From Lentimicrobiaceae bacterium (lineage in GTDB: Bacteria; Bacteroidota; Bacteroidia; Bacteroidales; WCHB1-69): a DNA stretch of 9,019 bases. The DNA lies in the NCBI GenBank assembly GCA_009787675.1, contig WQSU01000089.1, forward strand, positions 1 through 9,019. The letters are read 5' to 3'. How positions within the stretch are numbered: position 1 is the stretch's first letter; every line of letters begins with the position of its first letter. A program made the translations under genes and the position numbers. The notes beneath the pieces were generated by a model. That model made no database searches. It saw nothing but the letters and a program-made list of their open reading frames with translations, and was not told the DNA's origin. Positions 1-7,118 of this stretch are shown here, one piece after another.

Positions 1-15
1 TATGCCAATGTAGAT

Positions 16-726
16 ATGTTGACTTTACAGCAAAATATGCAAAATCCGTTTGTAGATTTGGGAGGCGATTTTGAGAATATGCTGAATAGTGACTCCTACT
101 TTGAGTTTTCCGAAAATCCCACGATTAATCAATCGTACCAATGGGCGGTGGCTTGCGGGGCAGACCTTATCCATTTGCGGGCAGACATCATCAACGACCT
201 TACAACAGGCACAGACAGCGAAACCTGCATTCACATATTATCTCAACAGTGGGGGATTGATACCAAAGCCGATTTTATCAAAATGGCAGACAGTTTAAAA
301 GGTGGTCGCCATTCGGTTATTTATCAACGTTTGGCAGCGGGCGAAAAGATTGCCAAATATGAGGAAGAAAAAGAGAATTTACAGGAAGCGTTGGCTGTTT
401 TCCAAAACGATGGTTTGGCAACAACCGTACCCAATATGCTGATTTGGGATTTGGGACGGCTAATTAATATTTCACGCTTTGCATTTGATGCTCAACTGAT
501 TGACCGTCAGACAGCCCTCGCCTACATCAAAGAGTCTGCACTATTGGTAAAAAAGAATTACAACTCGTGGAAAGAACTTTCTGTAGGTTATCAATTCGGA
601 CGTGCCGTATGGGGCGGTTTGGAAGAATACGAAACATTAAAAGGAGGTATGGAACAACTTTTAACGGAAGAAGACAGCCCTTGGGTTACATTACCGTTTG
701 ACATGAAATTAGAGTTTGAGGGATAA
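16..726 (+). CDS. DUF1266 domain-containing protein (possibly 5'-partial)
   Basis: The function is unknown; the family includes E. coli YbeR and YbeU. The DUF1266 region spans roughly residues 38-228. Its recognisable marks are the early QSYQWAVACGAD segment, the conserved core IWDLGRLINISRFAFDAQLI at about 143-162, the NYNSWKELSVGYQFGRAVWG stretch at about 181-200, and the closing SPWVTLPF at 221-228. No signal peptide or membrane segment is seen, so it is probably cytoplasmic. The frame is open back to base 1 (Tyr-Ala-Asn-Val-Asp before the first Met), and no promoter or ribosome site is visible in the 15 bases before this ATG, so the true start may lie left of the window. The stop codon overlaps the start of the ankyrin gene (TAATG), which implies one transcript and coupled translation. 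The family call is fairly secure; the biological role is not known. Confidence 0.8.
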   Translation: MLTLQQNMQNPFVDLGGDFENMLNSDSYFEFSENPTINQSYQWAVACGADLIHLRADIINDLTTGTDSETCIHILSQQWGIDTKADFIKMADSLKGGRHSVIYQRLAAGEKIAKYEEEKENLQEALAVFQNDGLATTVPNMLIWDLGRLINISRFAFDAQLIDRQTALAYIKESALLVKKNYNSWKELSVGYQFGRAVWGGLEEYETLKGGMEQLLTEEDSPWVTLPFDMKLEFEG

Positions 727-2306
727 TGCAAACATACGAAATCAAAAGACTTTATGAGCAAAACGCTCAGCAGGAGGAAATTCTGAACGCCTACCAAACG
801 GCGTTTGCCGAAAAAGGCAATGACTACGGCGCAGAATTGATTACGAACGCTGCCTCTTTTGCTGATATCCGTGCGTTGAAATTTTTGATAGATAGCGGCA
901 TTGACCCGCTTACGCAAGACCATTACGGTTTTACACTCCTGCACCAACTCGCTAAACTGGAAGAGTCGCGGGATTATGTGCCAAGCCGCGAAGATGTGAA
1001 AGAGAGCGCCACATTTTTGCTTAACCAGCACGTCAGCGTATTGCGAAAAGACGAAAACGAAAATATGTGTTGTTTTCATTATGCGGCGCGTAAAGGCAAT
1101 TATCCTTTTATTGAAACTCTTGTTGAACACGGCGCTCGCCTCACAATGACCGATAAAGAGGGCAACACCGCCGTTCATATCGCCTGTGATTATGTTCGTC
1201 ACCAGATATCAAACATGGAATACGCCGAAAAGGCAGTTGTGGATGCAAAAATCAAATTGGAAAAGGCAGCAACCCTCAGCGATTCGTGGAAAAAAAGCGC
1301 AGAAAAAGACTTGGAAGAGGCAAACAACAGGCTGCAAAAAACAAACCATTTAATCGAAAACTATTTCTTAATAGTGAAAACCCTGTCGGAAAACGGCGTG
1401 GATAAAGACGAAAAAAATCAATACGGCAAAACCGCTTTGGAAATGGCAATTCACTCCAATGCAAAAAAAATAGCGGCATATTTAAGTGGCGAAAACACAG
1501 ATGAAATGAGCGTTAAATCTGGCGGAATGAACTTACATCAAGCCATCATAAAAGGCGATTTGGAGGCATTAGCCGCACTTCTGCAAAACGGTGCAGATCC
1601 CAATGCCCTGCTTGACGGCGAACCAGCGGATGAAAGTAAAAAACACATTGGCTCCACGCCGCTGGCGGTGGCTTGCGATTACAAAAATGTGGAGGCGGTC
1701 AAACTGCTCCTTCAACACGCGGCAACGCCCAATTATAAAAACATTGCAGGAAAAGCCCCTGTCGTTTATTTGACAAGTACGACAATTTCGATGCAAAAAG
1801 TATTTGAAGAAAAACGCATCGGGCAAATCCTTAAATTGCTGATTGATGCGGGTTATAATATTGATGAAACAGTTGATGAGGAAGCTAATACGCTTATTAG
1901 TTACACCTTGCGATATGGAAACTATGCTTATATCAGTCGTTTTTTGGCAGAAGCGGTTATCTTGGACGAAGCGTTGCGTTACCGTCCCAATCTCAACCTC
2001 GCCAACCTCGCAGGACAAACGCCCCTAATGTTTGTTTGCCGTACAGAACTCGACAAAATGGAAAACACTATGTTGAGCCTGCTCGAAAACGATGTTGATG
2101 TGAATTTGCGTGATAATGAGGGCAATACCGCACTGCATTACGCCGCACAAAATTCCTCGAAAAACACTGCCAAAACCTTTTGCGAACTGCTTTTGGACTT
2201 CAAAGCCGATGCCAATATTGCCAATAACACAGGCAAAACAGTAATGGATATTGCAGTTGAAAACGAAAATGAACCGCTTGTGAAGATGTTGTTAAGCAAA
2301 GTATGA
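726..2306 (+). CDS. Ankyrin-repeat protein with a coiled-coil insertion
   Basis: This 526-residue protein is built almost entirely of ankyrin repeats, a protein-binding scaffold. Clear repeat cores are at about 112-146, 147-160 (GNTAVHIACDY), 233-255 (YGKTALEMAIHSN), 269-300, 309-340 (GSTPLAVACDYKNVEAVKLL), 430-465 (GQTPLMFVC), 466-500 (GNTALHYAAQNS) and 503-526 (GKTVMDIAVENEN). Degenerate repeats fill about 34-108 and 342-415. A charged helical insertion (about residues 165-210, rich in Lys, Glu and Ala) interrupts the fourth repeat and probably forms a coiled coil. There is no signal peptide and no catalytic domain, so it is likely a cytoplasmic adaptor. Its start codon overlaps the stop of the DUF1266 gene by one base, so the two products are probably made together and may interact. 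The partner and role cannot be read from the sequence. Confidence 0.88.
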   Translation: MQTYEIKRLYEQNAQQEEILNAYQTAFAEKGNDYGAELITNAASFADIRALKFLIDSGIDPLTQDHYGFTLLHQLAKLEESRDYVPSREDVKESATFLLNQHVSVLRKDENENMCCFHYAARKGNYPFIETLVEHGARLTMTDKEGNTAVHIACDYVRHQISNMEYAEKAVVDAKIKLEKAATLSDSWKKSAEKDLEEANNRLQKTNHLIENYFLIVKTLSENGVDKDEKNQYGKTALEMAIHSNAKKIAAYLSGENTDEMSVKSGGMNLHQAIIKGDLEALAALLQNGADPNALLDGEPADESKKHIGSTPLAVACDYKNVEAVKLLLQHAATPNYKNIAGKAPVVYLTSTTISMQKVFEEKRIGQILKLLIDAGYNIDETVDEEANTLISYTLRYGNYAYISRFLAEAVILDEALRYRPNLNLANLAGQTPLMFVCRTELDKMENTMLSLLENDVDVNLRDNEGNTALHYAAQNSSKNTAKTFCELLLDFKADANIANNTGKTVMDIAVENENEPLVKMLLSKV

Positions 2307-2397
2307 CGATCGTACACATTCCTCACAATAAAAGATGTTATATATTCGTTGAAATCTCTTGTTTTACAAATGCTTAAATAAGAGAAAATCAACAAGA

Positions 2398-2964
2398 ATG
2401 AAAAAGATCGAACTCCTCGCACCCGCTAAAAATTTGGAATGCGGTATTGAAGCCGTGAAACACGGCGCTGATGCGGTATATATTGGGGCGCCAAAATTTG
2501 GGGCGCGTGCAGCAGCCGGCAATTCATTGCAAGATATTGAACAGTTAGTTTCATACGCGCATCTCTTTAATGCTCGTGTATATATTGCGCTGAATACCAT
2601 ATTAACAAACAAAGAGTTAGACGAAGCACAACGGCTTATTTGGGATTTGTACCGCGCCGGCGCCGATGCCCTTATTGTGCAAGATATGGGCATTCTTCAA
2701 CTTGATTTGCCGCCAATTGCACTGCACGCCAGCACGCAAACCGACAATAGGAGTTTGGAAAAAGTGCTATTTCTTGAAAAAGCAGGCTTGCTCTATGCAC
2801 CGAATACCTATGAGCATTTGGCAGAAGCGCTCAAAAAAATATTAACAAATCCGAAGGTTTACAAAGAATGTAAAGATAATGCACTCCAACTATCCCGCGA
2901 GATATATAATGATAAAGCGATAGCAGAGGTATTGTTTAAAATTTACTCCAAATTCAGTGGATAA
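2398..2964 (+). CDS. Chimeric ORF: RlhA-type U32 protein N-terminus fused to glycosyltransferase C-terminus
   Basis: Residues 1 to about 129 closely match the start of U32-family RlhA (E. coli YdcP), which makes 5-hydroxycytidine at C2501 of 23S rRNA. The matching marks are MKKIELLAPAKN, HGADAVYIGAPKFGAR, NSLQDIEQLVSYAH, ALNTILTNKELDEAQRL, DALIVQDMGIL and LHASTQTDNRS. RlhA proteins are about 650 residues long, and the Cys-containing U32 signature region beyond this point is absent. From about residue 130 the sequence switches to the end of a GT4-type glycosyltransferase: GLLYAPN, LAEALKKILTNPKVYKE, and an IAEVLFKIYSKF tail. The nucleotide-sugar-binding part of that enzyme is missing. The ATG at 2398 is preferred over an in-frame TTG at 2359 because it begins the conserved RlhA N-terminus. 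Neither activity is expected from the hybrid. It may be a deletion scar or an assembly join. Confidence 0.85.
   Translation: MKKIELLAPAKNLECGIEAVKHGADAVYIGAPKFGARAAAGNSLQDIEQLVSYAHLFNARVYIALNTILTNKELDEAQRLIWDLYRAGADALIVQDMGILQLDLPPIALHASTQTDNRSLEKVLFLEKAGLLYAPNTYEHLAEALKKILTNPKVYKECKDNALQLSREIYNDKAIAEVLFKIYSKFSG
2785..2964 (+). pseudogene. Remnant of a GT4-family glycosyltransferase (C-terminal ~60 residues)
   Basis: This is the downstream part of the chimeric reading frame, listed separately because it comes from a different gene. The stretch beginning GLLYAPNTYEHLAEALKKIL, followed by TNPKVYKECKDNA and ending in KIYSKF, has the usual C-terminal helix pattern of GT4 (Glycos_transf_1) enzymes. 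In that family a GLL-x-x-P turn is followed by an amphipathic helix, an 'NP' turn, a second charged helix and a final Y-x-x-F/L helix. The preceding Rossmann domain and its E-x7-E sugar-nucleotide motif are missing. The original gene probably lay just upstream of hflX, and a sugar-polymer locus may once have stood here, or may still stand here if the join is an assembly error. Confidence 0.65.
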
Positions 2965-2970
2965 ATATCT

Positions 2971-2978
2971 TATTTTCG
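2971..2978 (+). promoter_or_regulatory. Candidate -7 element for hflX (TATTTTCG)
   Basis: TATTTTCG followed by C differs at one base from the Bacteroidota -7 consensus TAnnTTTG. It lies in the short AT-rich gap after the chimeric ORF and 27 nt before the hflX ATG. No clear TTTG -33 box is seen at the expected distance. The same TATTTTCGC sequence precedes rnfB at the other end of the window, which adds some weight. It would allow hflX to be transcribed independently of the upstream chimeric gene. Confidence 0.45.
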
Positions 2979-3005
2979 CGGTCTCAATTTTAACAGCTTA
3001 ATATA

Positions 3006-4196
3006 ATGGACATCTTCGCATCTCAACTTCATAACGAAACAGCAGTCATGATTACCGTTGCTACGCCTTCCAACCCTTCTGATAGGGCGAATGAATATTT
3101 GGATGAGCTAGCATTTTTAACAGAAACGGCAGGTGGCATCGCCGTTAGAAAATTCATTCAAAACCTCCCCTACCCTGACCCGCGTACCTATCTTGGCTCA
3201 GGAAAATTGGAAGAAGTGTCCCGTTACATTGAAGAAAACAAAGTAGATATTGCTGTTTTCGACGATGAACTCTCCCCCTCGCAAACACGTAATATTGAAG
3301 CCATTCTAAATTGTCGCGTAATTGACAGAACTCGACTTATTTTAGATATCTTCTCCAAACGTGCTCAAACAGCACACTCCAAAATACAGGTGGAATTAGC
3401 CCAATATCAGTACCTTTTACCACGATTAACGCGTATGTGGACGCATTTGGAGAAACAACGCGGCGGCATTGGAATGCGCGGTCCCGGTGAAAAAGAGATA
3501 GAAACCGACCGTCGTATTATCCGCGATAGAATCGCCTTGTTGAAGGAAAAACTGAAAGAGGTTGAAAAACAGAAGTTCACACAAAGAAATAATAGAGAGA
3601 AATTTGTGCGAGTAGCATTAGTAGGCTACACAAATGTAGGTAAATCCACCCTCATGAATCTCATTAGCAAATCTGATGTTTTTGCTGAAGATAAACTGTT
3701 TGCCACGTTAGATACTACCGTGAGAAAAGTTGTATTCGACAACCTTCCCTTTTTATTATCAGACACCGTAGGATTCATTCGCAAGCTACCGCATGGTTTG
3801 ATAGAATCTTTTAAGTCAACATTAGATGAAATTCGCGAAACCGATCTCCTGTTGCACGTGGTGGATATTAGCCATCCCGATTTTGAGGAACATATTCAAG
3901 TAGTAAACGAAACTTTGCGAGAAATAGATGCTGGAGAGAAACCGATGCTTTTTCTGTTCAACAAAATAGACAATTACAGATGGGTAGAAAAAGCTCCTGA
4001 CGATTTAACGCCAAAAGAAAAGTGCAATATATCTATTGATGAGTTGACCTCTACATGGATGGCGAAAATGAGGCTAAAATCGGTCTTCATTTCTGCCAAA
4101 ACAAAAGAAAATTATGACACCCTGAAGAAACTTCTATATTCAGAAATCAAGAAATTACATATTCAAATTTACCCTTACAATAATTTTTTGTATTAG
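3006..4196 (+). CDS. hflX: GTPase HflX
   Basis: HflX is a TRAFAC-class GTPase that binds the 50S subunit, splits stalled or stressed ribosomes and helps rescue translation in the cytoplasm. At 396 residues the protein is full length for its phylum. The N-terminal HflX domain shows the DPRTYLGSGKLEE segment (58-70), FDDELSPSQTRN (85-96) and the DRTRLILDIFSKRA helix (107-120). The linker carries the glycine-rich GGIGMRGPGEKEIETDRR (153-170), a family hallmark, followed by a charged helix. The G domain has G1 GYTNVGKS (207-214), the switch I region ATLDTTVR (233-240), G3 DTVGF (253-257), G4 NKID (319-322) and G5 SAK (363-365), all intact. The C-terminus ends YPYNNFLY, so the gene is not truncated. 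The start at 3006 follows an AT-rich leader with no Shine-Dalgarno sequence. It converges with the Ca2+ ATPase gene, with only 28 bp between the stop codons. Confidence 0.96.
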   Translation: MDIFASQLHNETAVMITVATPSNPSDRANEYLDELAFLTETAGGIAVRKFIQNLPYPDPRTYLGSGKLEEVSRYIEENKVDIAVFDDELSPSQTRNIEAILNCRVIDRTRLILDIFSKRAQTAHSKIQVELAQYQYLLPRLTRMWTHLEKQRGGIGMRGPGEKEIETDRRIIRDRIALLKEKLKEVEKQKFTQRNNREKFVRVALVGYTNVGKSTLMNLISKSDVFAEDKLFATLDTTVRKVVFDNLPFLLSDTVGFIRKLPHGLIESFKSTLDEIRETDLLLHVVDISHPDFEEHIQVVNETLREIDAGEKPMLFLFNKIDNYRWVEKAPDDLTPKEKCNISIDELTSTWMAKMRLKSVFISAKTKENYDTLKKLLYSEIKKLHIQIYPYNNFLY

Positions 4197-4224
4197 CTAA
4201 ACAAAAAACATTTTTTTTCTTCAT

Positions 4225-6981
4225 TTAATTTCTTGATTGGCGAAAAAAAACCAAAGCCATTTTGTCAATATAAAATAATAAGGTAGAAAAGATTACACCA
4301 ATACAACTCTTTCCCTCTCTTACCCACAACACCAAAGAGGTAACACCAATAATTATTCCCCAGTCAACAAGTTTTAAAGGAACTACATTAAACATCTCTC
4401 CCCCAATGGTTACGATGAGCCATTGCCCAACAAGAATAACGGTAGCAATGGCAAGAAAGCCGCTGCTTTTGCGCAAAACAGCTAATGCCGATCTGCCGCT
4501 CATAAATGCTTTGGCGTTGAACATATTCCAGAACTGGAGCATTACAAATATGGTGAAGAATAGAGATAATTCATAAGCCGACAATCCGTTGCCACTTTGA
4601 AAGTTAAAGAAATTTACACCGAAATCTCTGACACTGAAATCGCATAAACTGTTAATTTCTGCGTGTTTAAAATATTGTAATAAACCAAAAAGTAAAATAA
4701 CAAAGAAGCTGCCAACGCCCAAGATGTTTTTTGCCATAGCTTTAGTGATAATATGGTCGGTGGTTTTGCGCGGTTTTTCTAACATTACCCTCTCATTGGG
4801 CGGAAGGGAAGCCAATGCCAGCGCAGCGAAAGTGTCCATGATGAGGTTAACCCAAAGCATCTGCGTAACAGTGATTGGCGATTGTGTGCCGAGAAACGCG
4901 CCAATCAAAACAATGAAACAGGCAACCACATTGATAGTTAATTGAAATAGTATAAAACGCTGAATGTTTTGATACAGAGAGCGTCCCCACATAACTGCCC
5001 GCGAAATGCTGGTGAACGAATTATCCAAAATGGTAATATCGCTGGCTTCTTTGGCAACGGAGGTGCCGTCGCCCATGGAAAGCCCTACCTGAGCTGCATT
5101 TAATGCAGGCGCATCGTTCGTGCCGTCGCCGGTTACGGCAACTACCTGATTTTTACTTTGCAGCAGTTGTACTAACCGCTGTTTGTCCATAGGGCGGGCG
5201 CGCGACATGATTTTCAAGTTCAATACGCGTTCTAACAGCGTTATATCGTCCATTGCGGCAAACTGTGCACCGGTAAGGTGATTTTCTTCAGATTCGTTCT
5301 GACCCCACAAACCTATTTGACGACCAATCTCTTTGGCAGTTCCGGGCGTGTCGCCTGTAACAATTTTTATGGCGATGCCGGCGTTGAGGCAGTTTTTCAC
5401 GGCTTTCGGCACGTCGTTGCGCACGGGGTCGGAAATAGCCACAAAACCCAGAAAAGTAAGTTGTGTGTTTTGCAGCTTACCATCGTTAAAATAAATCGTA
5501 GTATCATCATCTTCAATAACTTGATAAGCAAATCCCAACGTGCGCATTGCCTTGTTTTGATAGGTAAGTAATTGTGAAAGAATCTCTTCTTTGGTAAACG
5601 GGATGTTTTTACAATGTTCAAAAATAATTTCGGACGCGCCTTTCACATACAATACTTTTTTGCCGAGCAGCGACGATTTTACTATGGTTGCCATATACTT
5701 ACGCTCTGTTGAAAAAGTAAGCTGTTCCACAATGGGTGCAGCGCGGCGTAGCGTTTGGTAATTGATGTCGTTAGCGTGCAGCCACAGCAACAACGCTCCC
5801 TCGGTGGGGTTTCCCAAAGCGTTTATTTTGTTGGGATCTGAAAAATCGAGATGGGCGGTGGTGTTGACGGCGATGCCTTCGTACAAATGTTTTTCATCAT
5901 CATATCCATAAAAATTGGTATCGAAAACTCGCATCTGATTCTCTGTCAGCGTTCCTGTTTTATCGGTACAGATGACGGTAGTGGCGCCCATGGTTTCGCA
6001 GGCGTGCATTTTGCGTACAAGGTTGTTGGTAGCGAGCATCCGCTTCATACTCAGCGCTAAACTCAAAGTAACGCTCATGGGCAATCCTTCGGGAACAGTA
6101 ACCACAATGAGGGTAACGGCAATCATGACGGTGTTGAGGAGATACCTGCCGAACTCTAACCAATCTGTTACAAAAATTCCGCCAATACCGACAAAATAGG
6201 TGATTAAACGTCCCAAAATGATGAATGTGGCGATGGCATAGCTTGCTTTGGTAATCACGCCGGCAAGTTTATCCAACTGCTGGTTGAGCGGTGTTTTCAC
6301 GCTGTTGTCAATTTGTGCGCCCACATACACTTTACCGTATTCGGTGGCGTCGCCCACTTTCAGCACTTGCATGATGCCGTGCCCGTCGGCAACGGTAGTG
6401 CCTTTCAAGGCGTGGTTCGACGGATAGGTAGCCTCTTTTGAAAACTCAGCGGGATTCACTGTTTTTTTGCAAATAGGCTCTCCCGTAAGCGTTGATTCGT
6501 TGATTTGCAGTGAAATTGCCTCCAGTAATTCACCGTCGGCGGGGACTTCTTCCCCTGCTTCCAAAATCACGAGATCGCCCACAACCACTTCTCTTTTTGT
6601 GATTTGACACACATTGCCATCGCGTATTACTTTCACAAAGTTGTCATCATTCACTTGGTTCAGTATTTCAAACTTTTTGTTGGCGCTCAATTCAAATATA
6701 AACCCGACCACTGTTGCCAAAAAAACTGCAACCAAAATTCCAGCCGGTTCCAAAAAGACGCTTATGGCAGCATGCCCCGTAAAAAACTCGTAAAAGGAAA
6801 CCCCAATTGACAATGCCAGTGCGATCAACAAAATAATGATAATTGGATCTGACAATTTTTCCAAAAACTGTTTCCACCACGAGTCTTTTTTTGGTGGAGT
6901 TAAAACATTCTCGCCGTGTAATTTGCGGCTTTCAAGGACTTGGGAGGCGGTTAAGCCGGTGGGGGTAATGGGAATATTCAT
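4225..6981 (-). CDS. Calcium-translocating P-type ATPase, PMCA type
   Basis: This is an ATP-driven inner-membrane pump, probably exporting Ca2+ from the cytoplasm. Order of parts: N-terminal cytoplasmic segment (1-45), M1-M2 (about 46-98), actuator domain with the dephosphorylation loop TLTGEP (164-169), M3-M4 (about 246-310) with VPEGLP (296-301), phosphorylation motif DKTGTLT with Asp340, nucleotide-binding domain with KGAS (447-450), hinge motifs TGD (542-544) and GDGTND (618-623), then M5-M10 (about 674-887). M6 reads MLWVNLIMDTFAALALA; Asn712 and Asp716, with the M4 Glu298, match the single Ca2+ site of plasma-membrane-type pumps. The M5 motif LTINVVA also resembles PMCA rather than SERCA. 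Its length of 918 is slightly above what I expect for this type, owing to a hydrophobic tail (about 890-918). Ca2+ is inferred from family; Mn2+ cannot be excluded. The ATG at 6981 follows a good -7 element. Confidence 0.95.
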   Translation of the reverse strand: MNIPITPTGLTASQVLESRKLHGENVLTPPKKDSWWKQFLEKLSDPIIIILLIALALSIGVSFYEFFTGHAAISVFLEPAGILVAVFLATVVGFIFELSANKKFEILNQVNDDNFVKVIRDGNVCQITKREVVVGDLVILEAGEEVPADGELLEAISLQINESTLTGEPICKKTVNPAEFSKEATYPSNHALKGTTVADGHGIMQVLKVGDATEYGKVYVGAQIDNSVKTPLNQQLDKLAGVITKASYAIATFIILGRLITYFVGIGGIFVTDWLEFGRYLLNTVMIAVTLIVVTVPEGLPMSVTLSLALSMKRMLATNNLVRKMHACETMGATTVICTDKTGTLTENQMRVFDTNFYGYDDEKHLYEGIAVNTTAHLDFSDPNKINALGNPTEGALLLWLHANDINYQTLRRAAPIVEQLTFSTERKYMATIVKSSLLGKKVLYVKGASEIIFEHCKNIPFTKEEILSQLLTYQNKAMRTLGFAYQVIEDDDTTIYFNDGKLQNTQLTFLGFVAISDPVRNDVPKAVKNCLNAGIAIKIVTGDTPGTAKEIGRQIGLWGQNESEENHLTGAQFAAMDDITLLERVLNLKIMSRARPMDKQRLVQLLQSKNQVVAVTGDGTNDAPALNAAQVGLSMGDGTSVAKEASDITILDNSFTSISRAVMWGRSLYQNIQRFILFQLTINVVACFIVLIGAFLGTQSPITVTQMLWVNLIMDTFAALALASLPPNERVMLEKPRKTTDHIITKAMAKNILGVGSFFVILLFGLLQYFKHAEINSLCDFSVRDFGVNFFNFQSGNGLSAYELSLFFTIFVMLQFWNMFNAKAFMSGRSALAVLRKSSGFLAIATVILVGQWLIVTIGGEMFNVVPLKLVDWGIIIGVTSLVLWVREGKSCIGVIFSTLLFYIDKMALVFFRQSRN

Positions 6982-7013
6982 TGTGTATTTGCCGTTTCGT
7001 TTTTATGAAAGGG

Positions 7014-7021
7014 CAAAAGTA
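7014..7021 (-). promoter_or_regulatory. Candidate -7 element for the Ca2+ ATPase gene (TACTTTTG)
   Basis: On the minus strand the bases read TACTTTTG followed by CC, an exact match to the Bacteroidota -7 consensus TAnnTTTG. It lies 32 nt upstream of the ATPase ATG, implying a leader of about 25 nt. A TTTG -33 box is not evident; that region instead holds a 12-bp palindrome. Confidence 0.55.
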
Positions 7022-7027
7022 TAGATT

Positions 7028-7039
7028 ATCCTATAGGAT
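7028..7039. promoter_or_regulatory. 12-bp perfect palindrome in the divergent promoter region (candidate operator)
   Basis: The sequence ATCCTATAGGAT is its own reverse complement. It sits 6 bp upstream of the ATPase -7 element, where the spacer and -33 region of that promoter would be, and about 54 bp upstream of the -7 element of the oppositely oriented propeller gene. A dimeric regulator bound here could block the ATPase promoter. No regulator gene lies nearby, and the site occurs once, so this is a position-based guess. Confidence 0.35.
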
Positions 7040-7092
7040 TTTTTGAATGATATTCCAAAAAAATCTGTTTTTTATTTGTGTACAAAAAAAAC

Positions 7093-7100
7093 TAAATTTG
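7093..7100 (+). promoter_or_regulatory. Candidate -7 element for the beta-propeller gene (TAAATTTG)
   Basis: TAAATTTG followed by CGCC matches TAnnTTTG exactly. A TTTG at 7075-7078 could be a -33 box, but the 14-bp spacing is shorter than usual. Transcription from here would begin near 7107, after the upstream in-frame ATG at 7047, so it supports the ATG at 7119 as the true start. Confidence 0.5.
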
Positions 7101-7118
7101 CGCCCAAAAAACCAAACA

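Noticed and set aside
591..1202. 203-codon open frame on the minus strand
   Set aside because: It lies opposite the DUF1266 end and ankyrin start, gives no recognisable protein, and is explained as the antisense shadow of two well-supported genes.
2306..2313. 8-bp palindrome ACGATCGT at the end of the ankyrin gene
   Set aside because: It is short, unflanked by promoter features and expected by chance in a window of this size.
2341..2348. TATATTCG as a promoter element for the chimeric RlhA-type ORF
   Set aside because: It lacks the following C seen in the other four elements, has no -33 box, and lies about 50 nt from the start codon, so support is too weak.
2359..2397. TTG at 2359 as the start of the chimeric ORF
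   Set aside because: The extra 13 residues have no family support, and the conserved RlhA N-terminus begins at the ATG at 2398.
4197..4224. Possible bidirectional terminator between hflX and the ATPase gene
   Set aside because: There is a run of T bases at 4211-4218 and A bases before it, but no GC-containing stem, so an intrinsic terminator cannot be supported.
7047..7118. ATG at 7047 as the start of the propeller protein
   Set aside because: It would place an exact TAnnTTTG promoter element inside the coding region and put 24 poorly coding residues before the signal peptide; the ATG at 7119 fits better.
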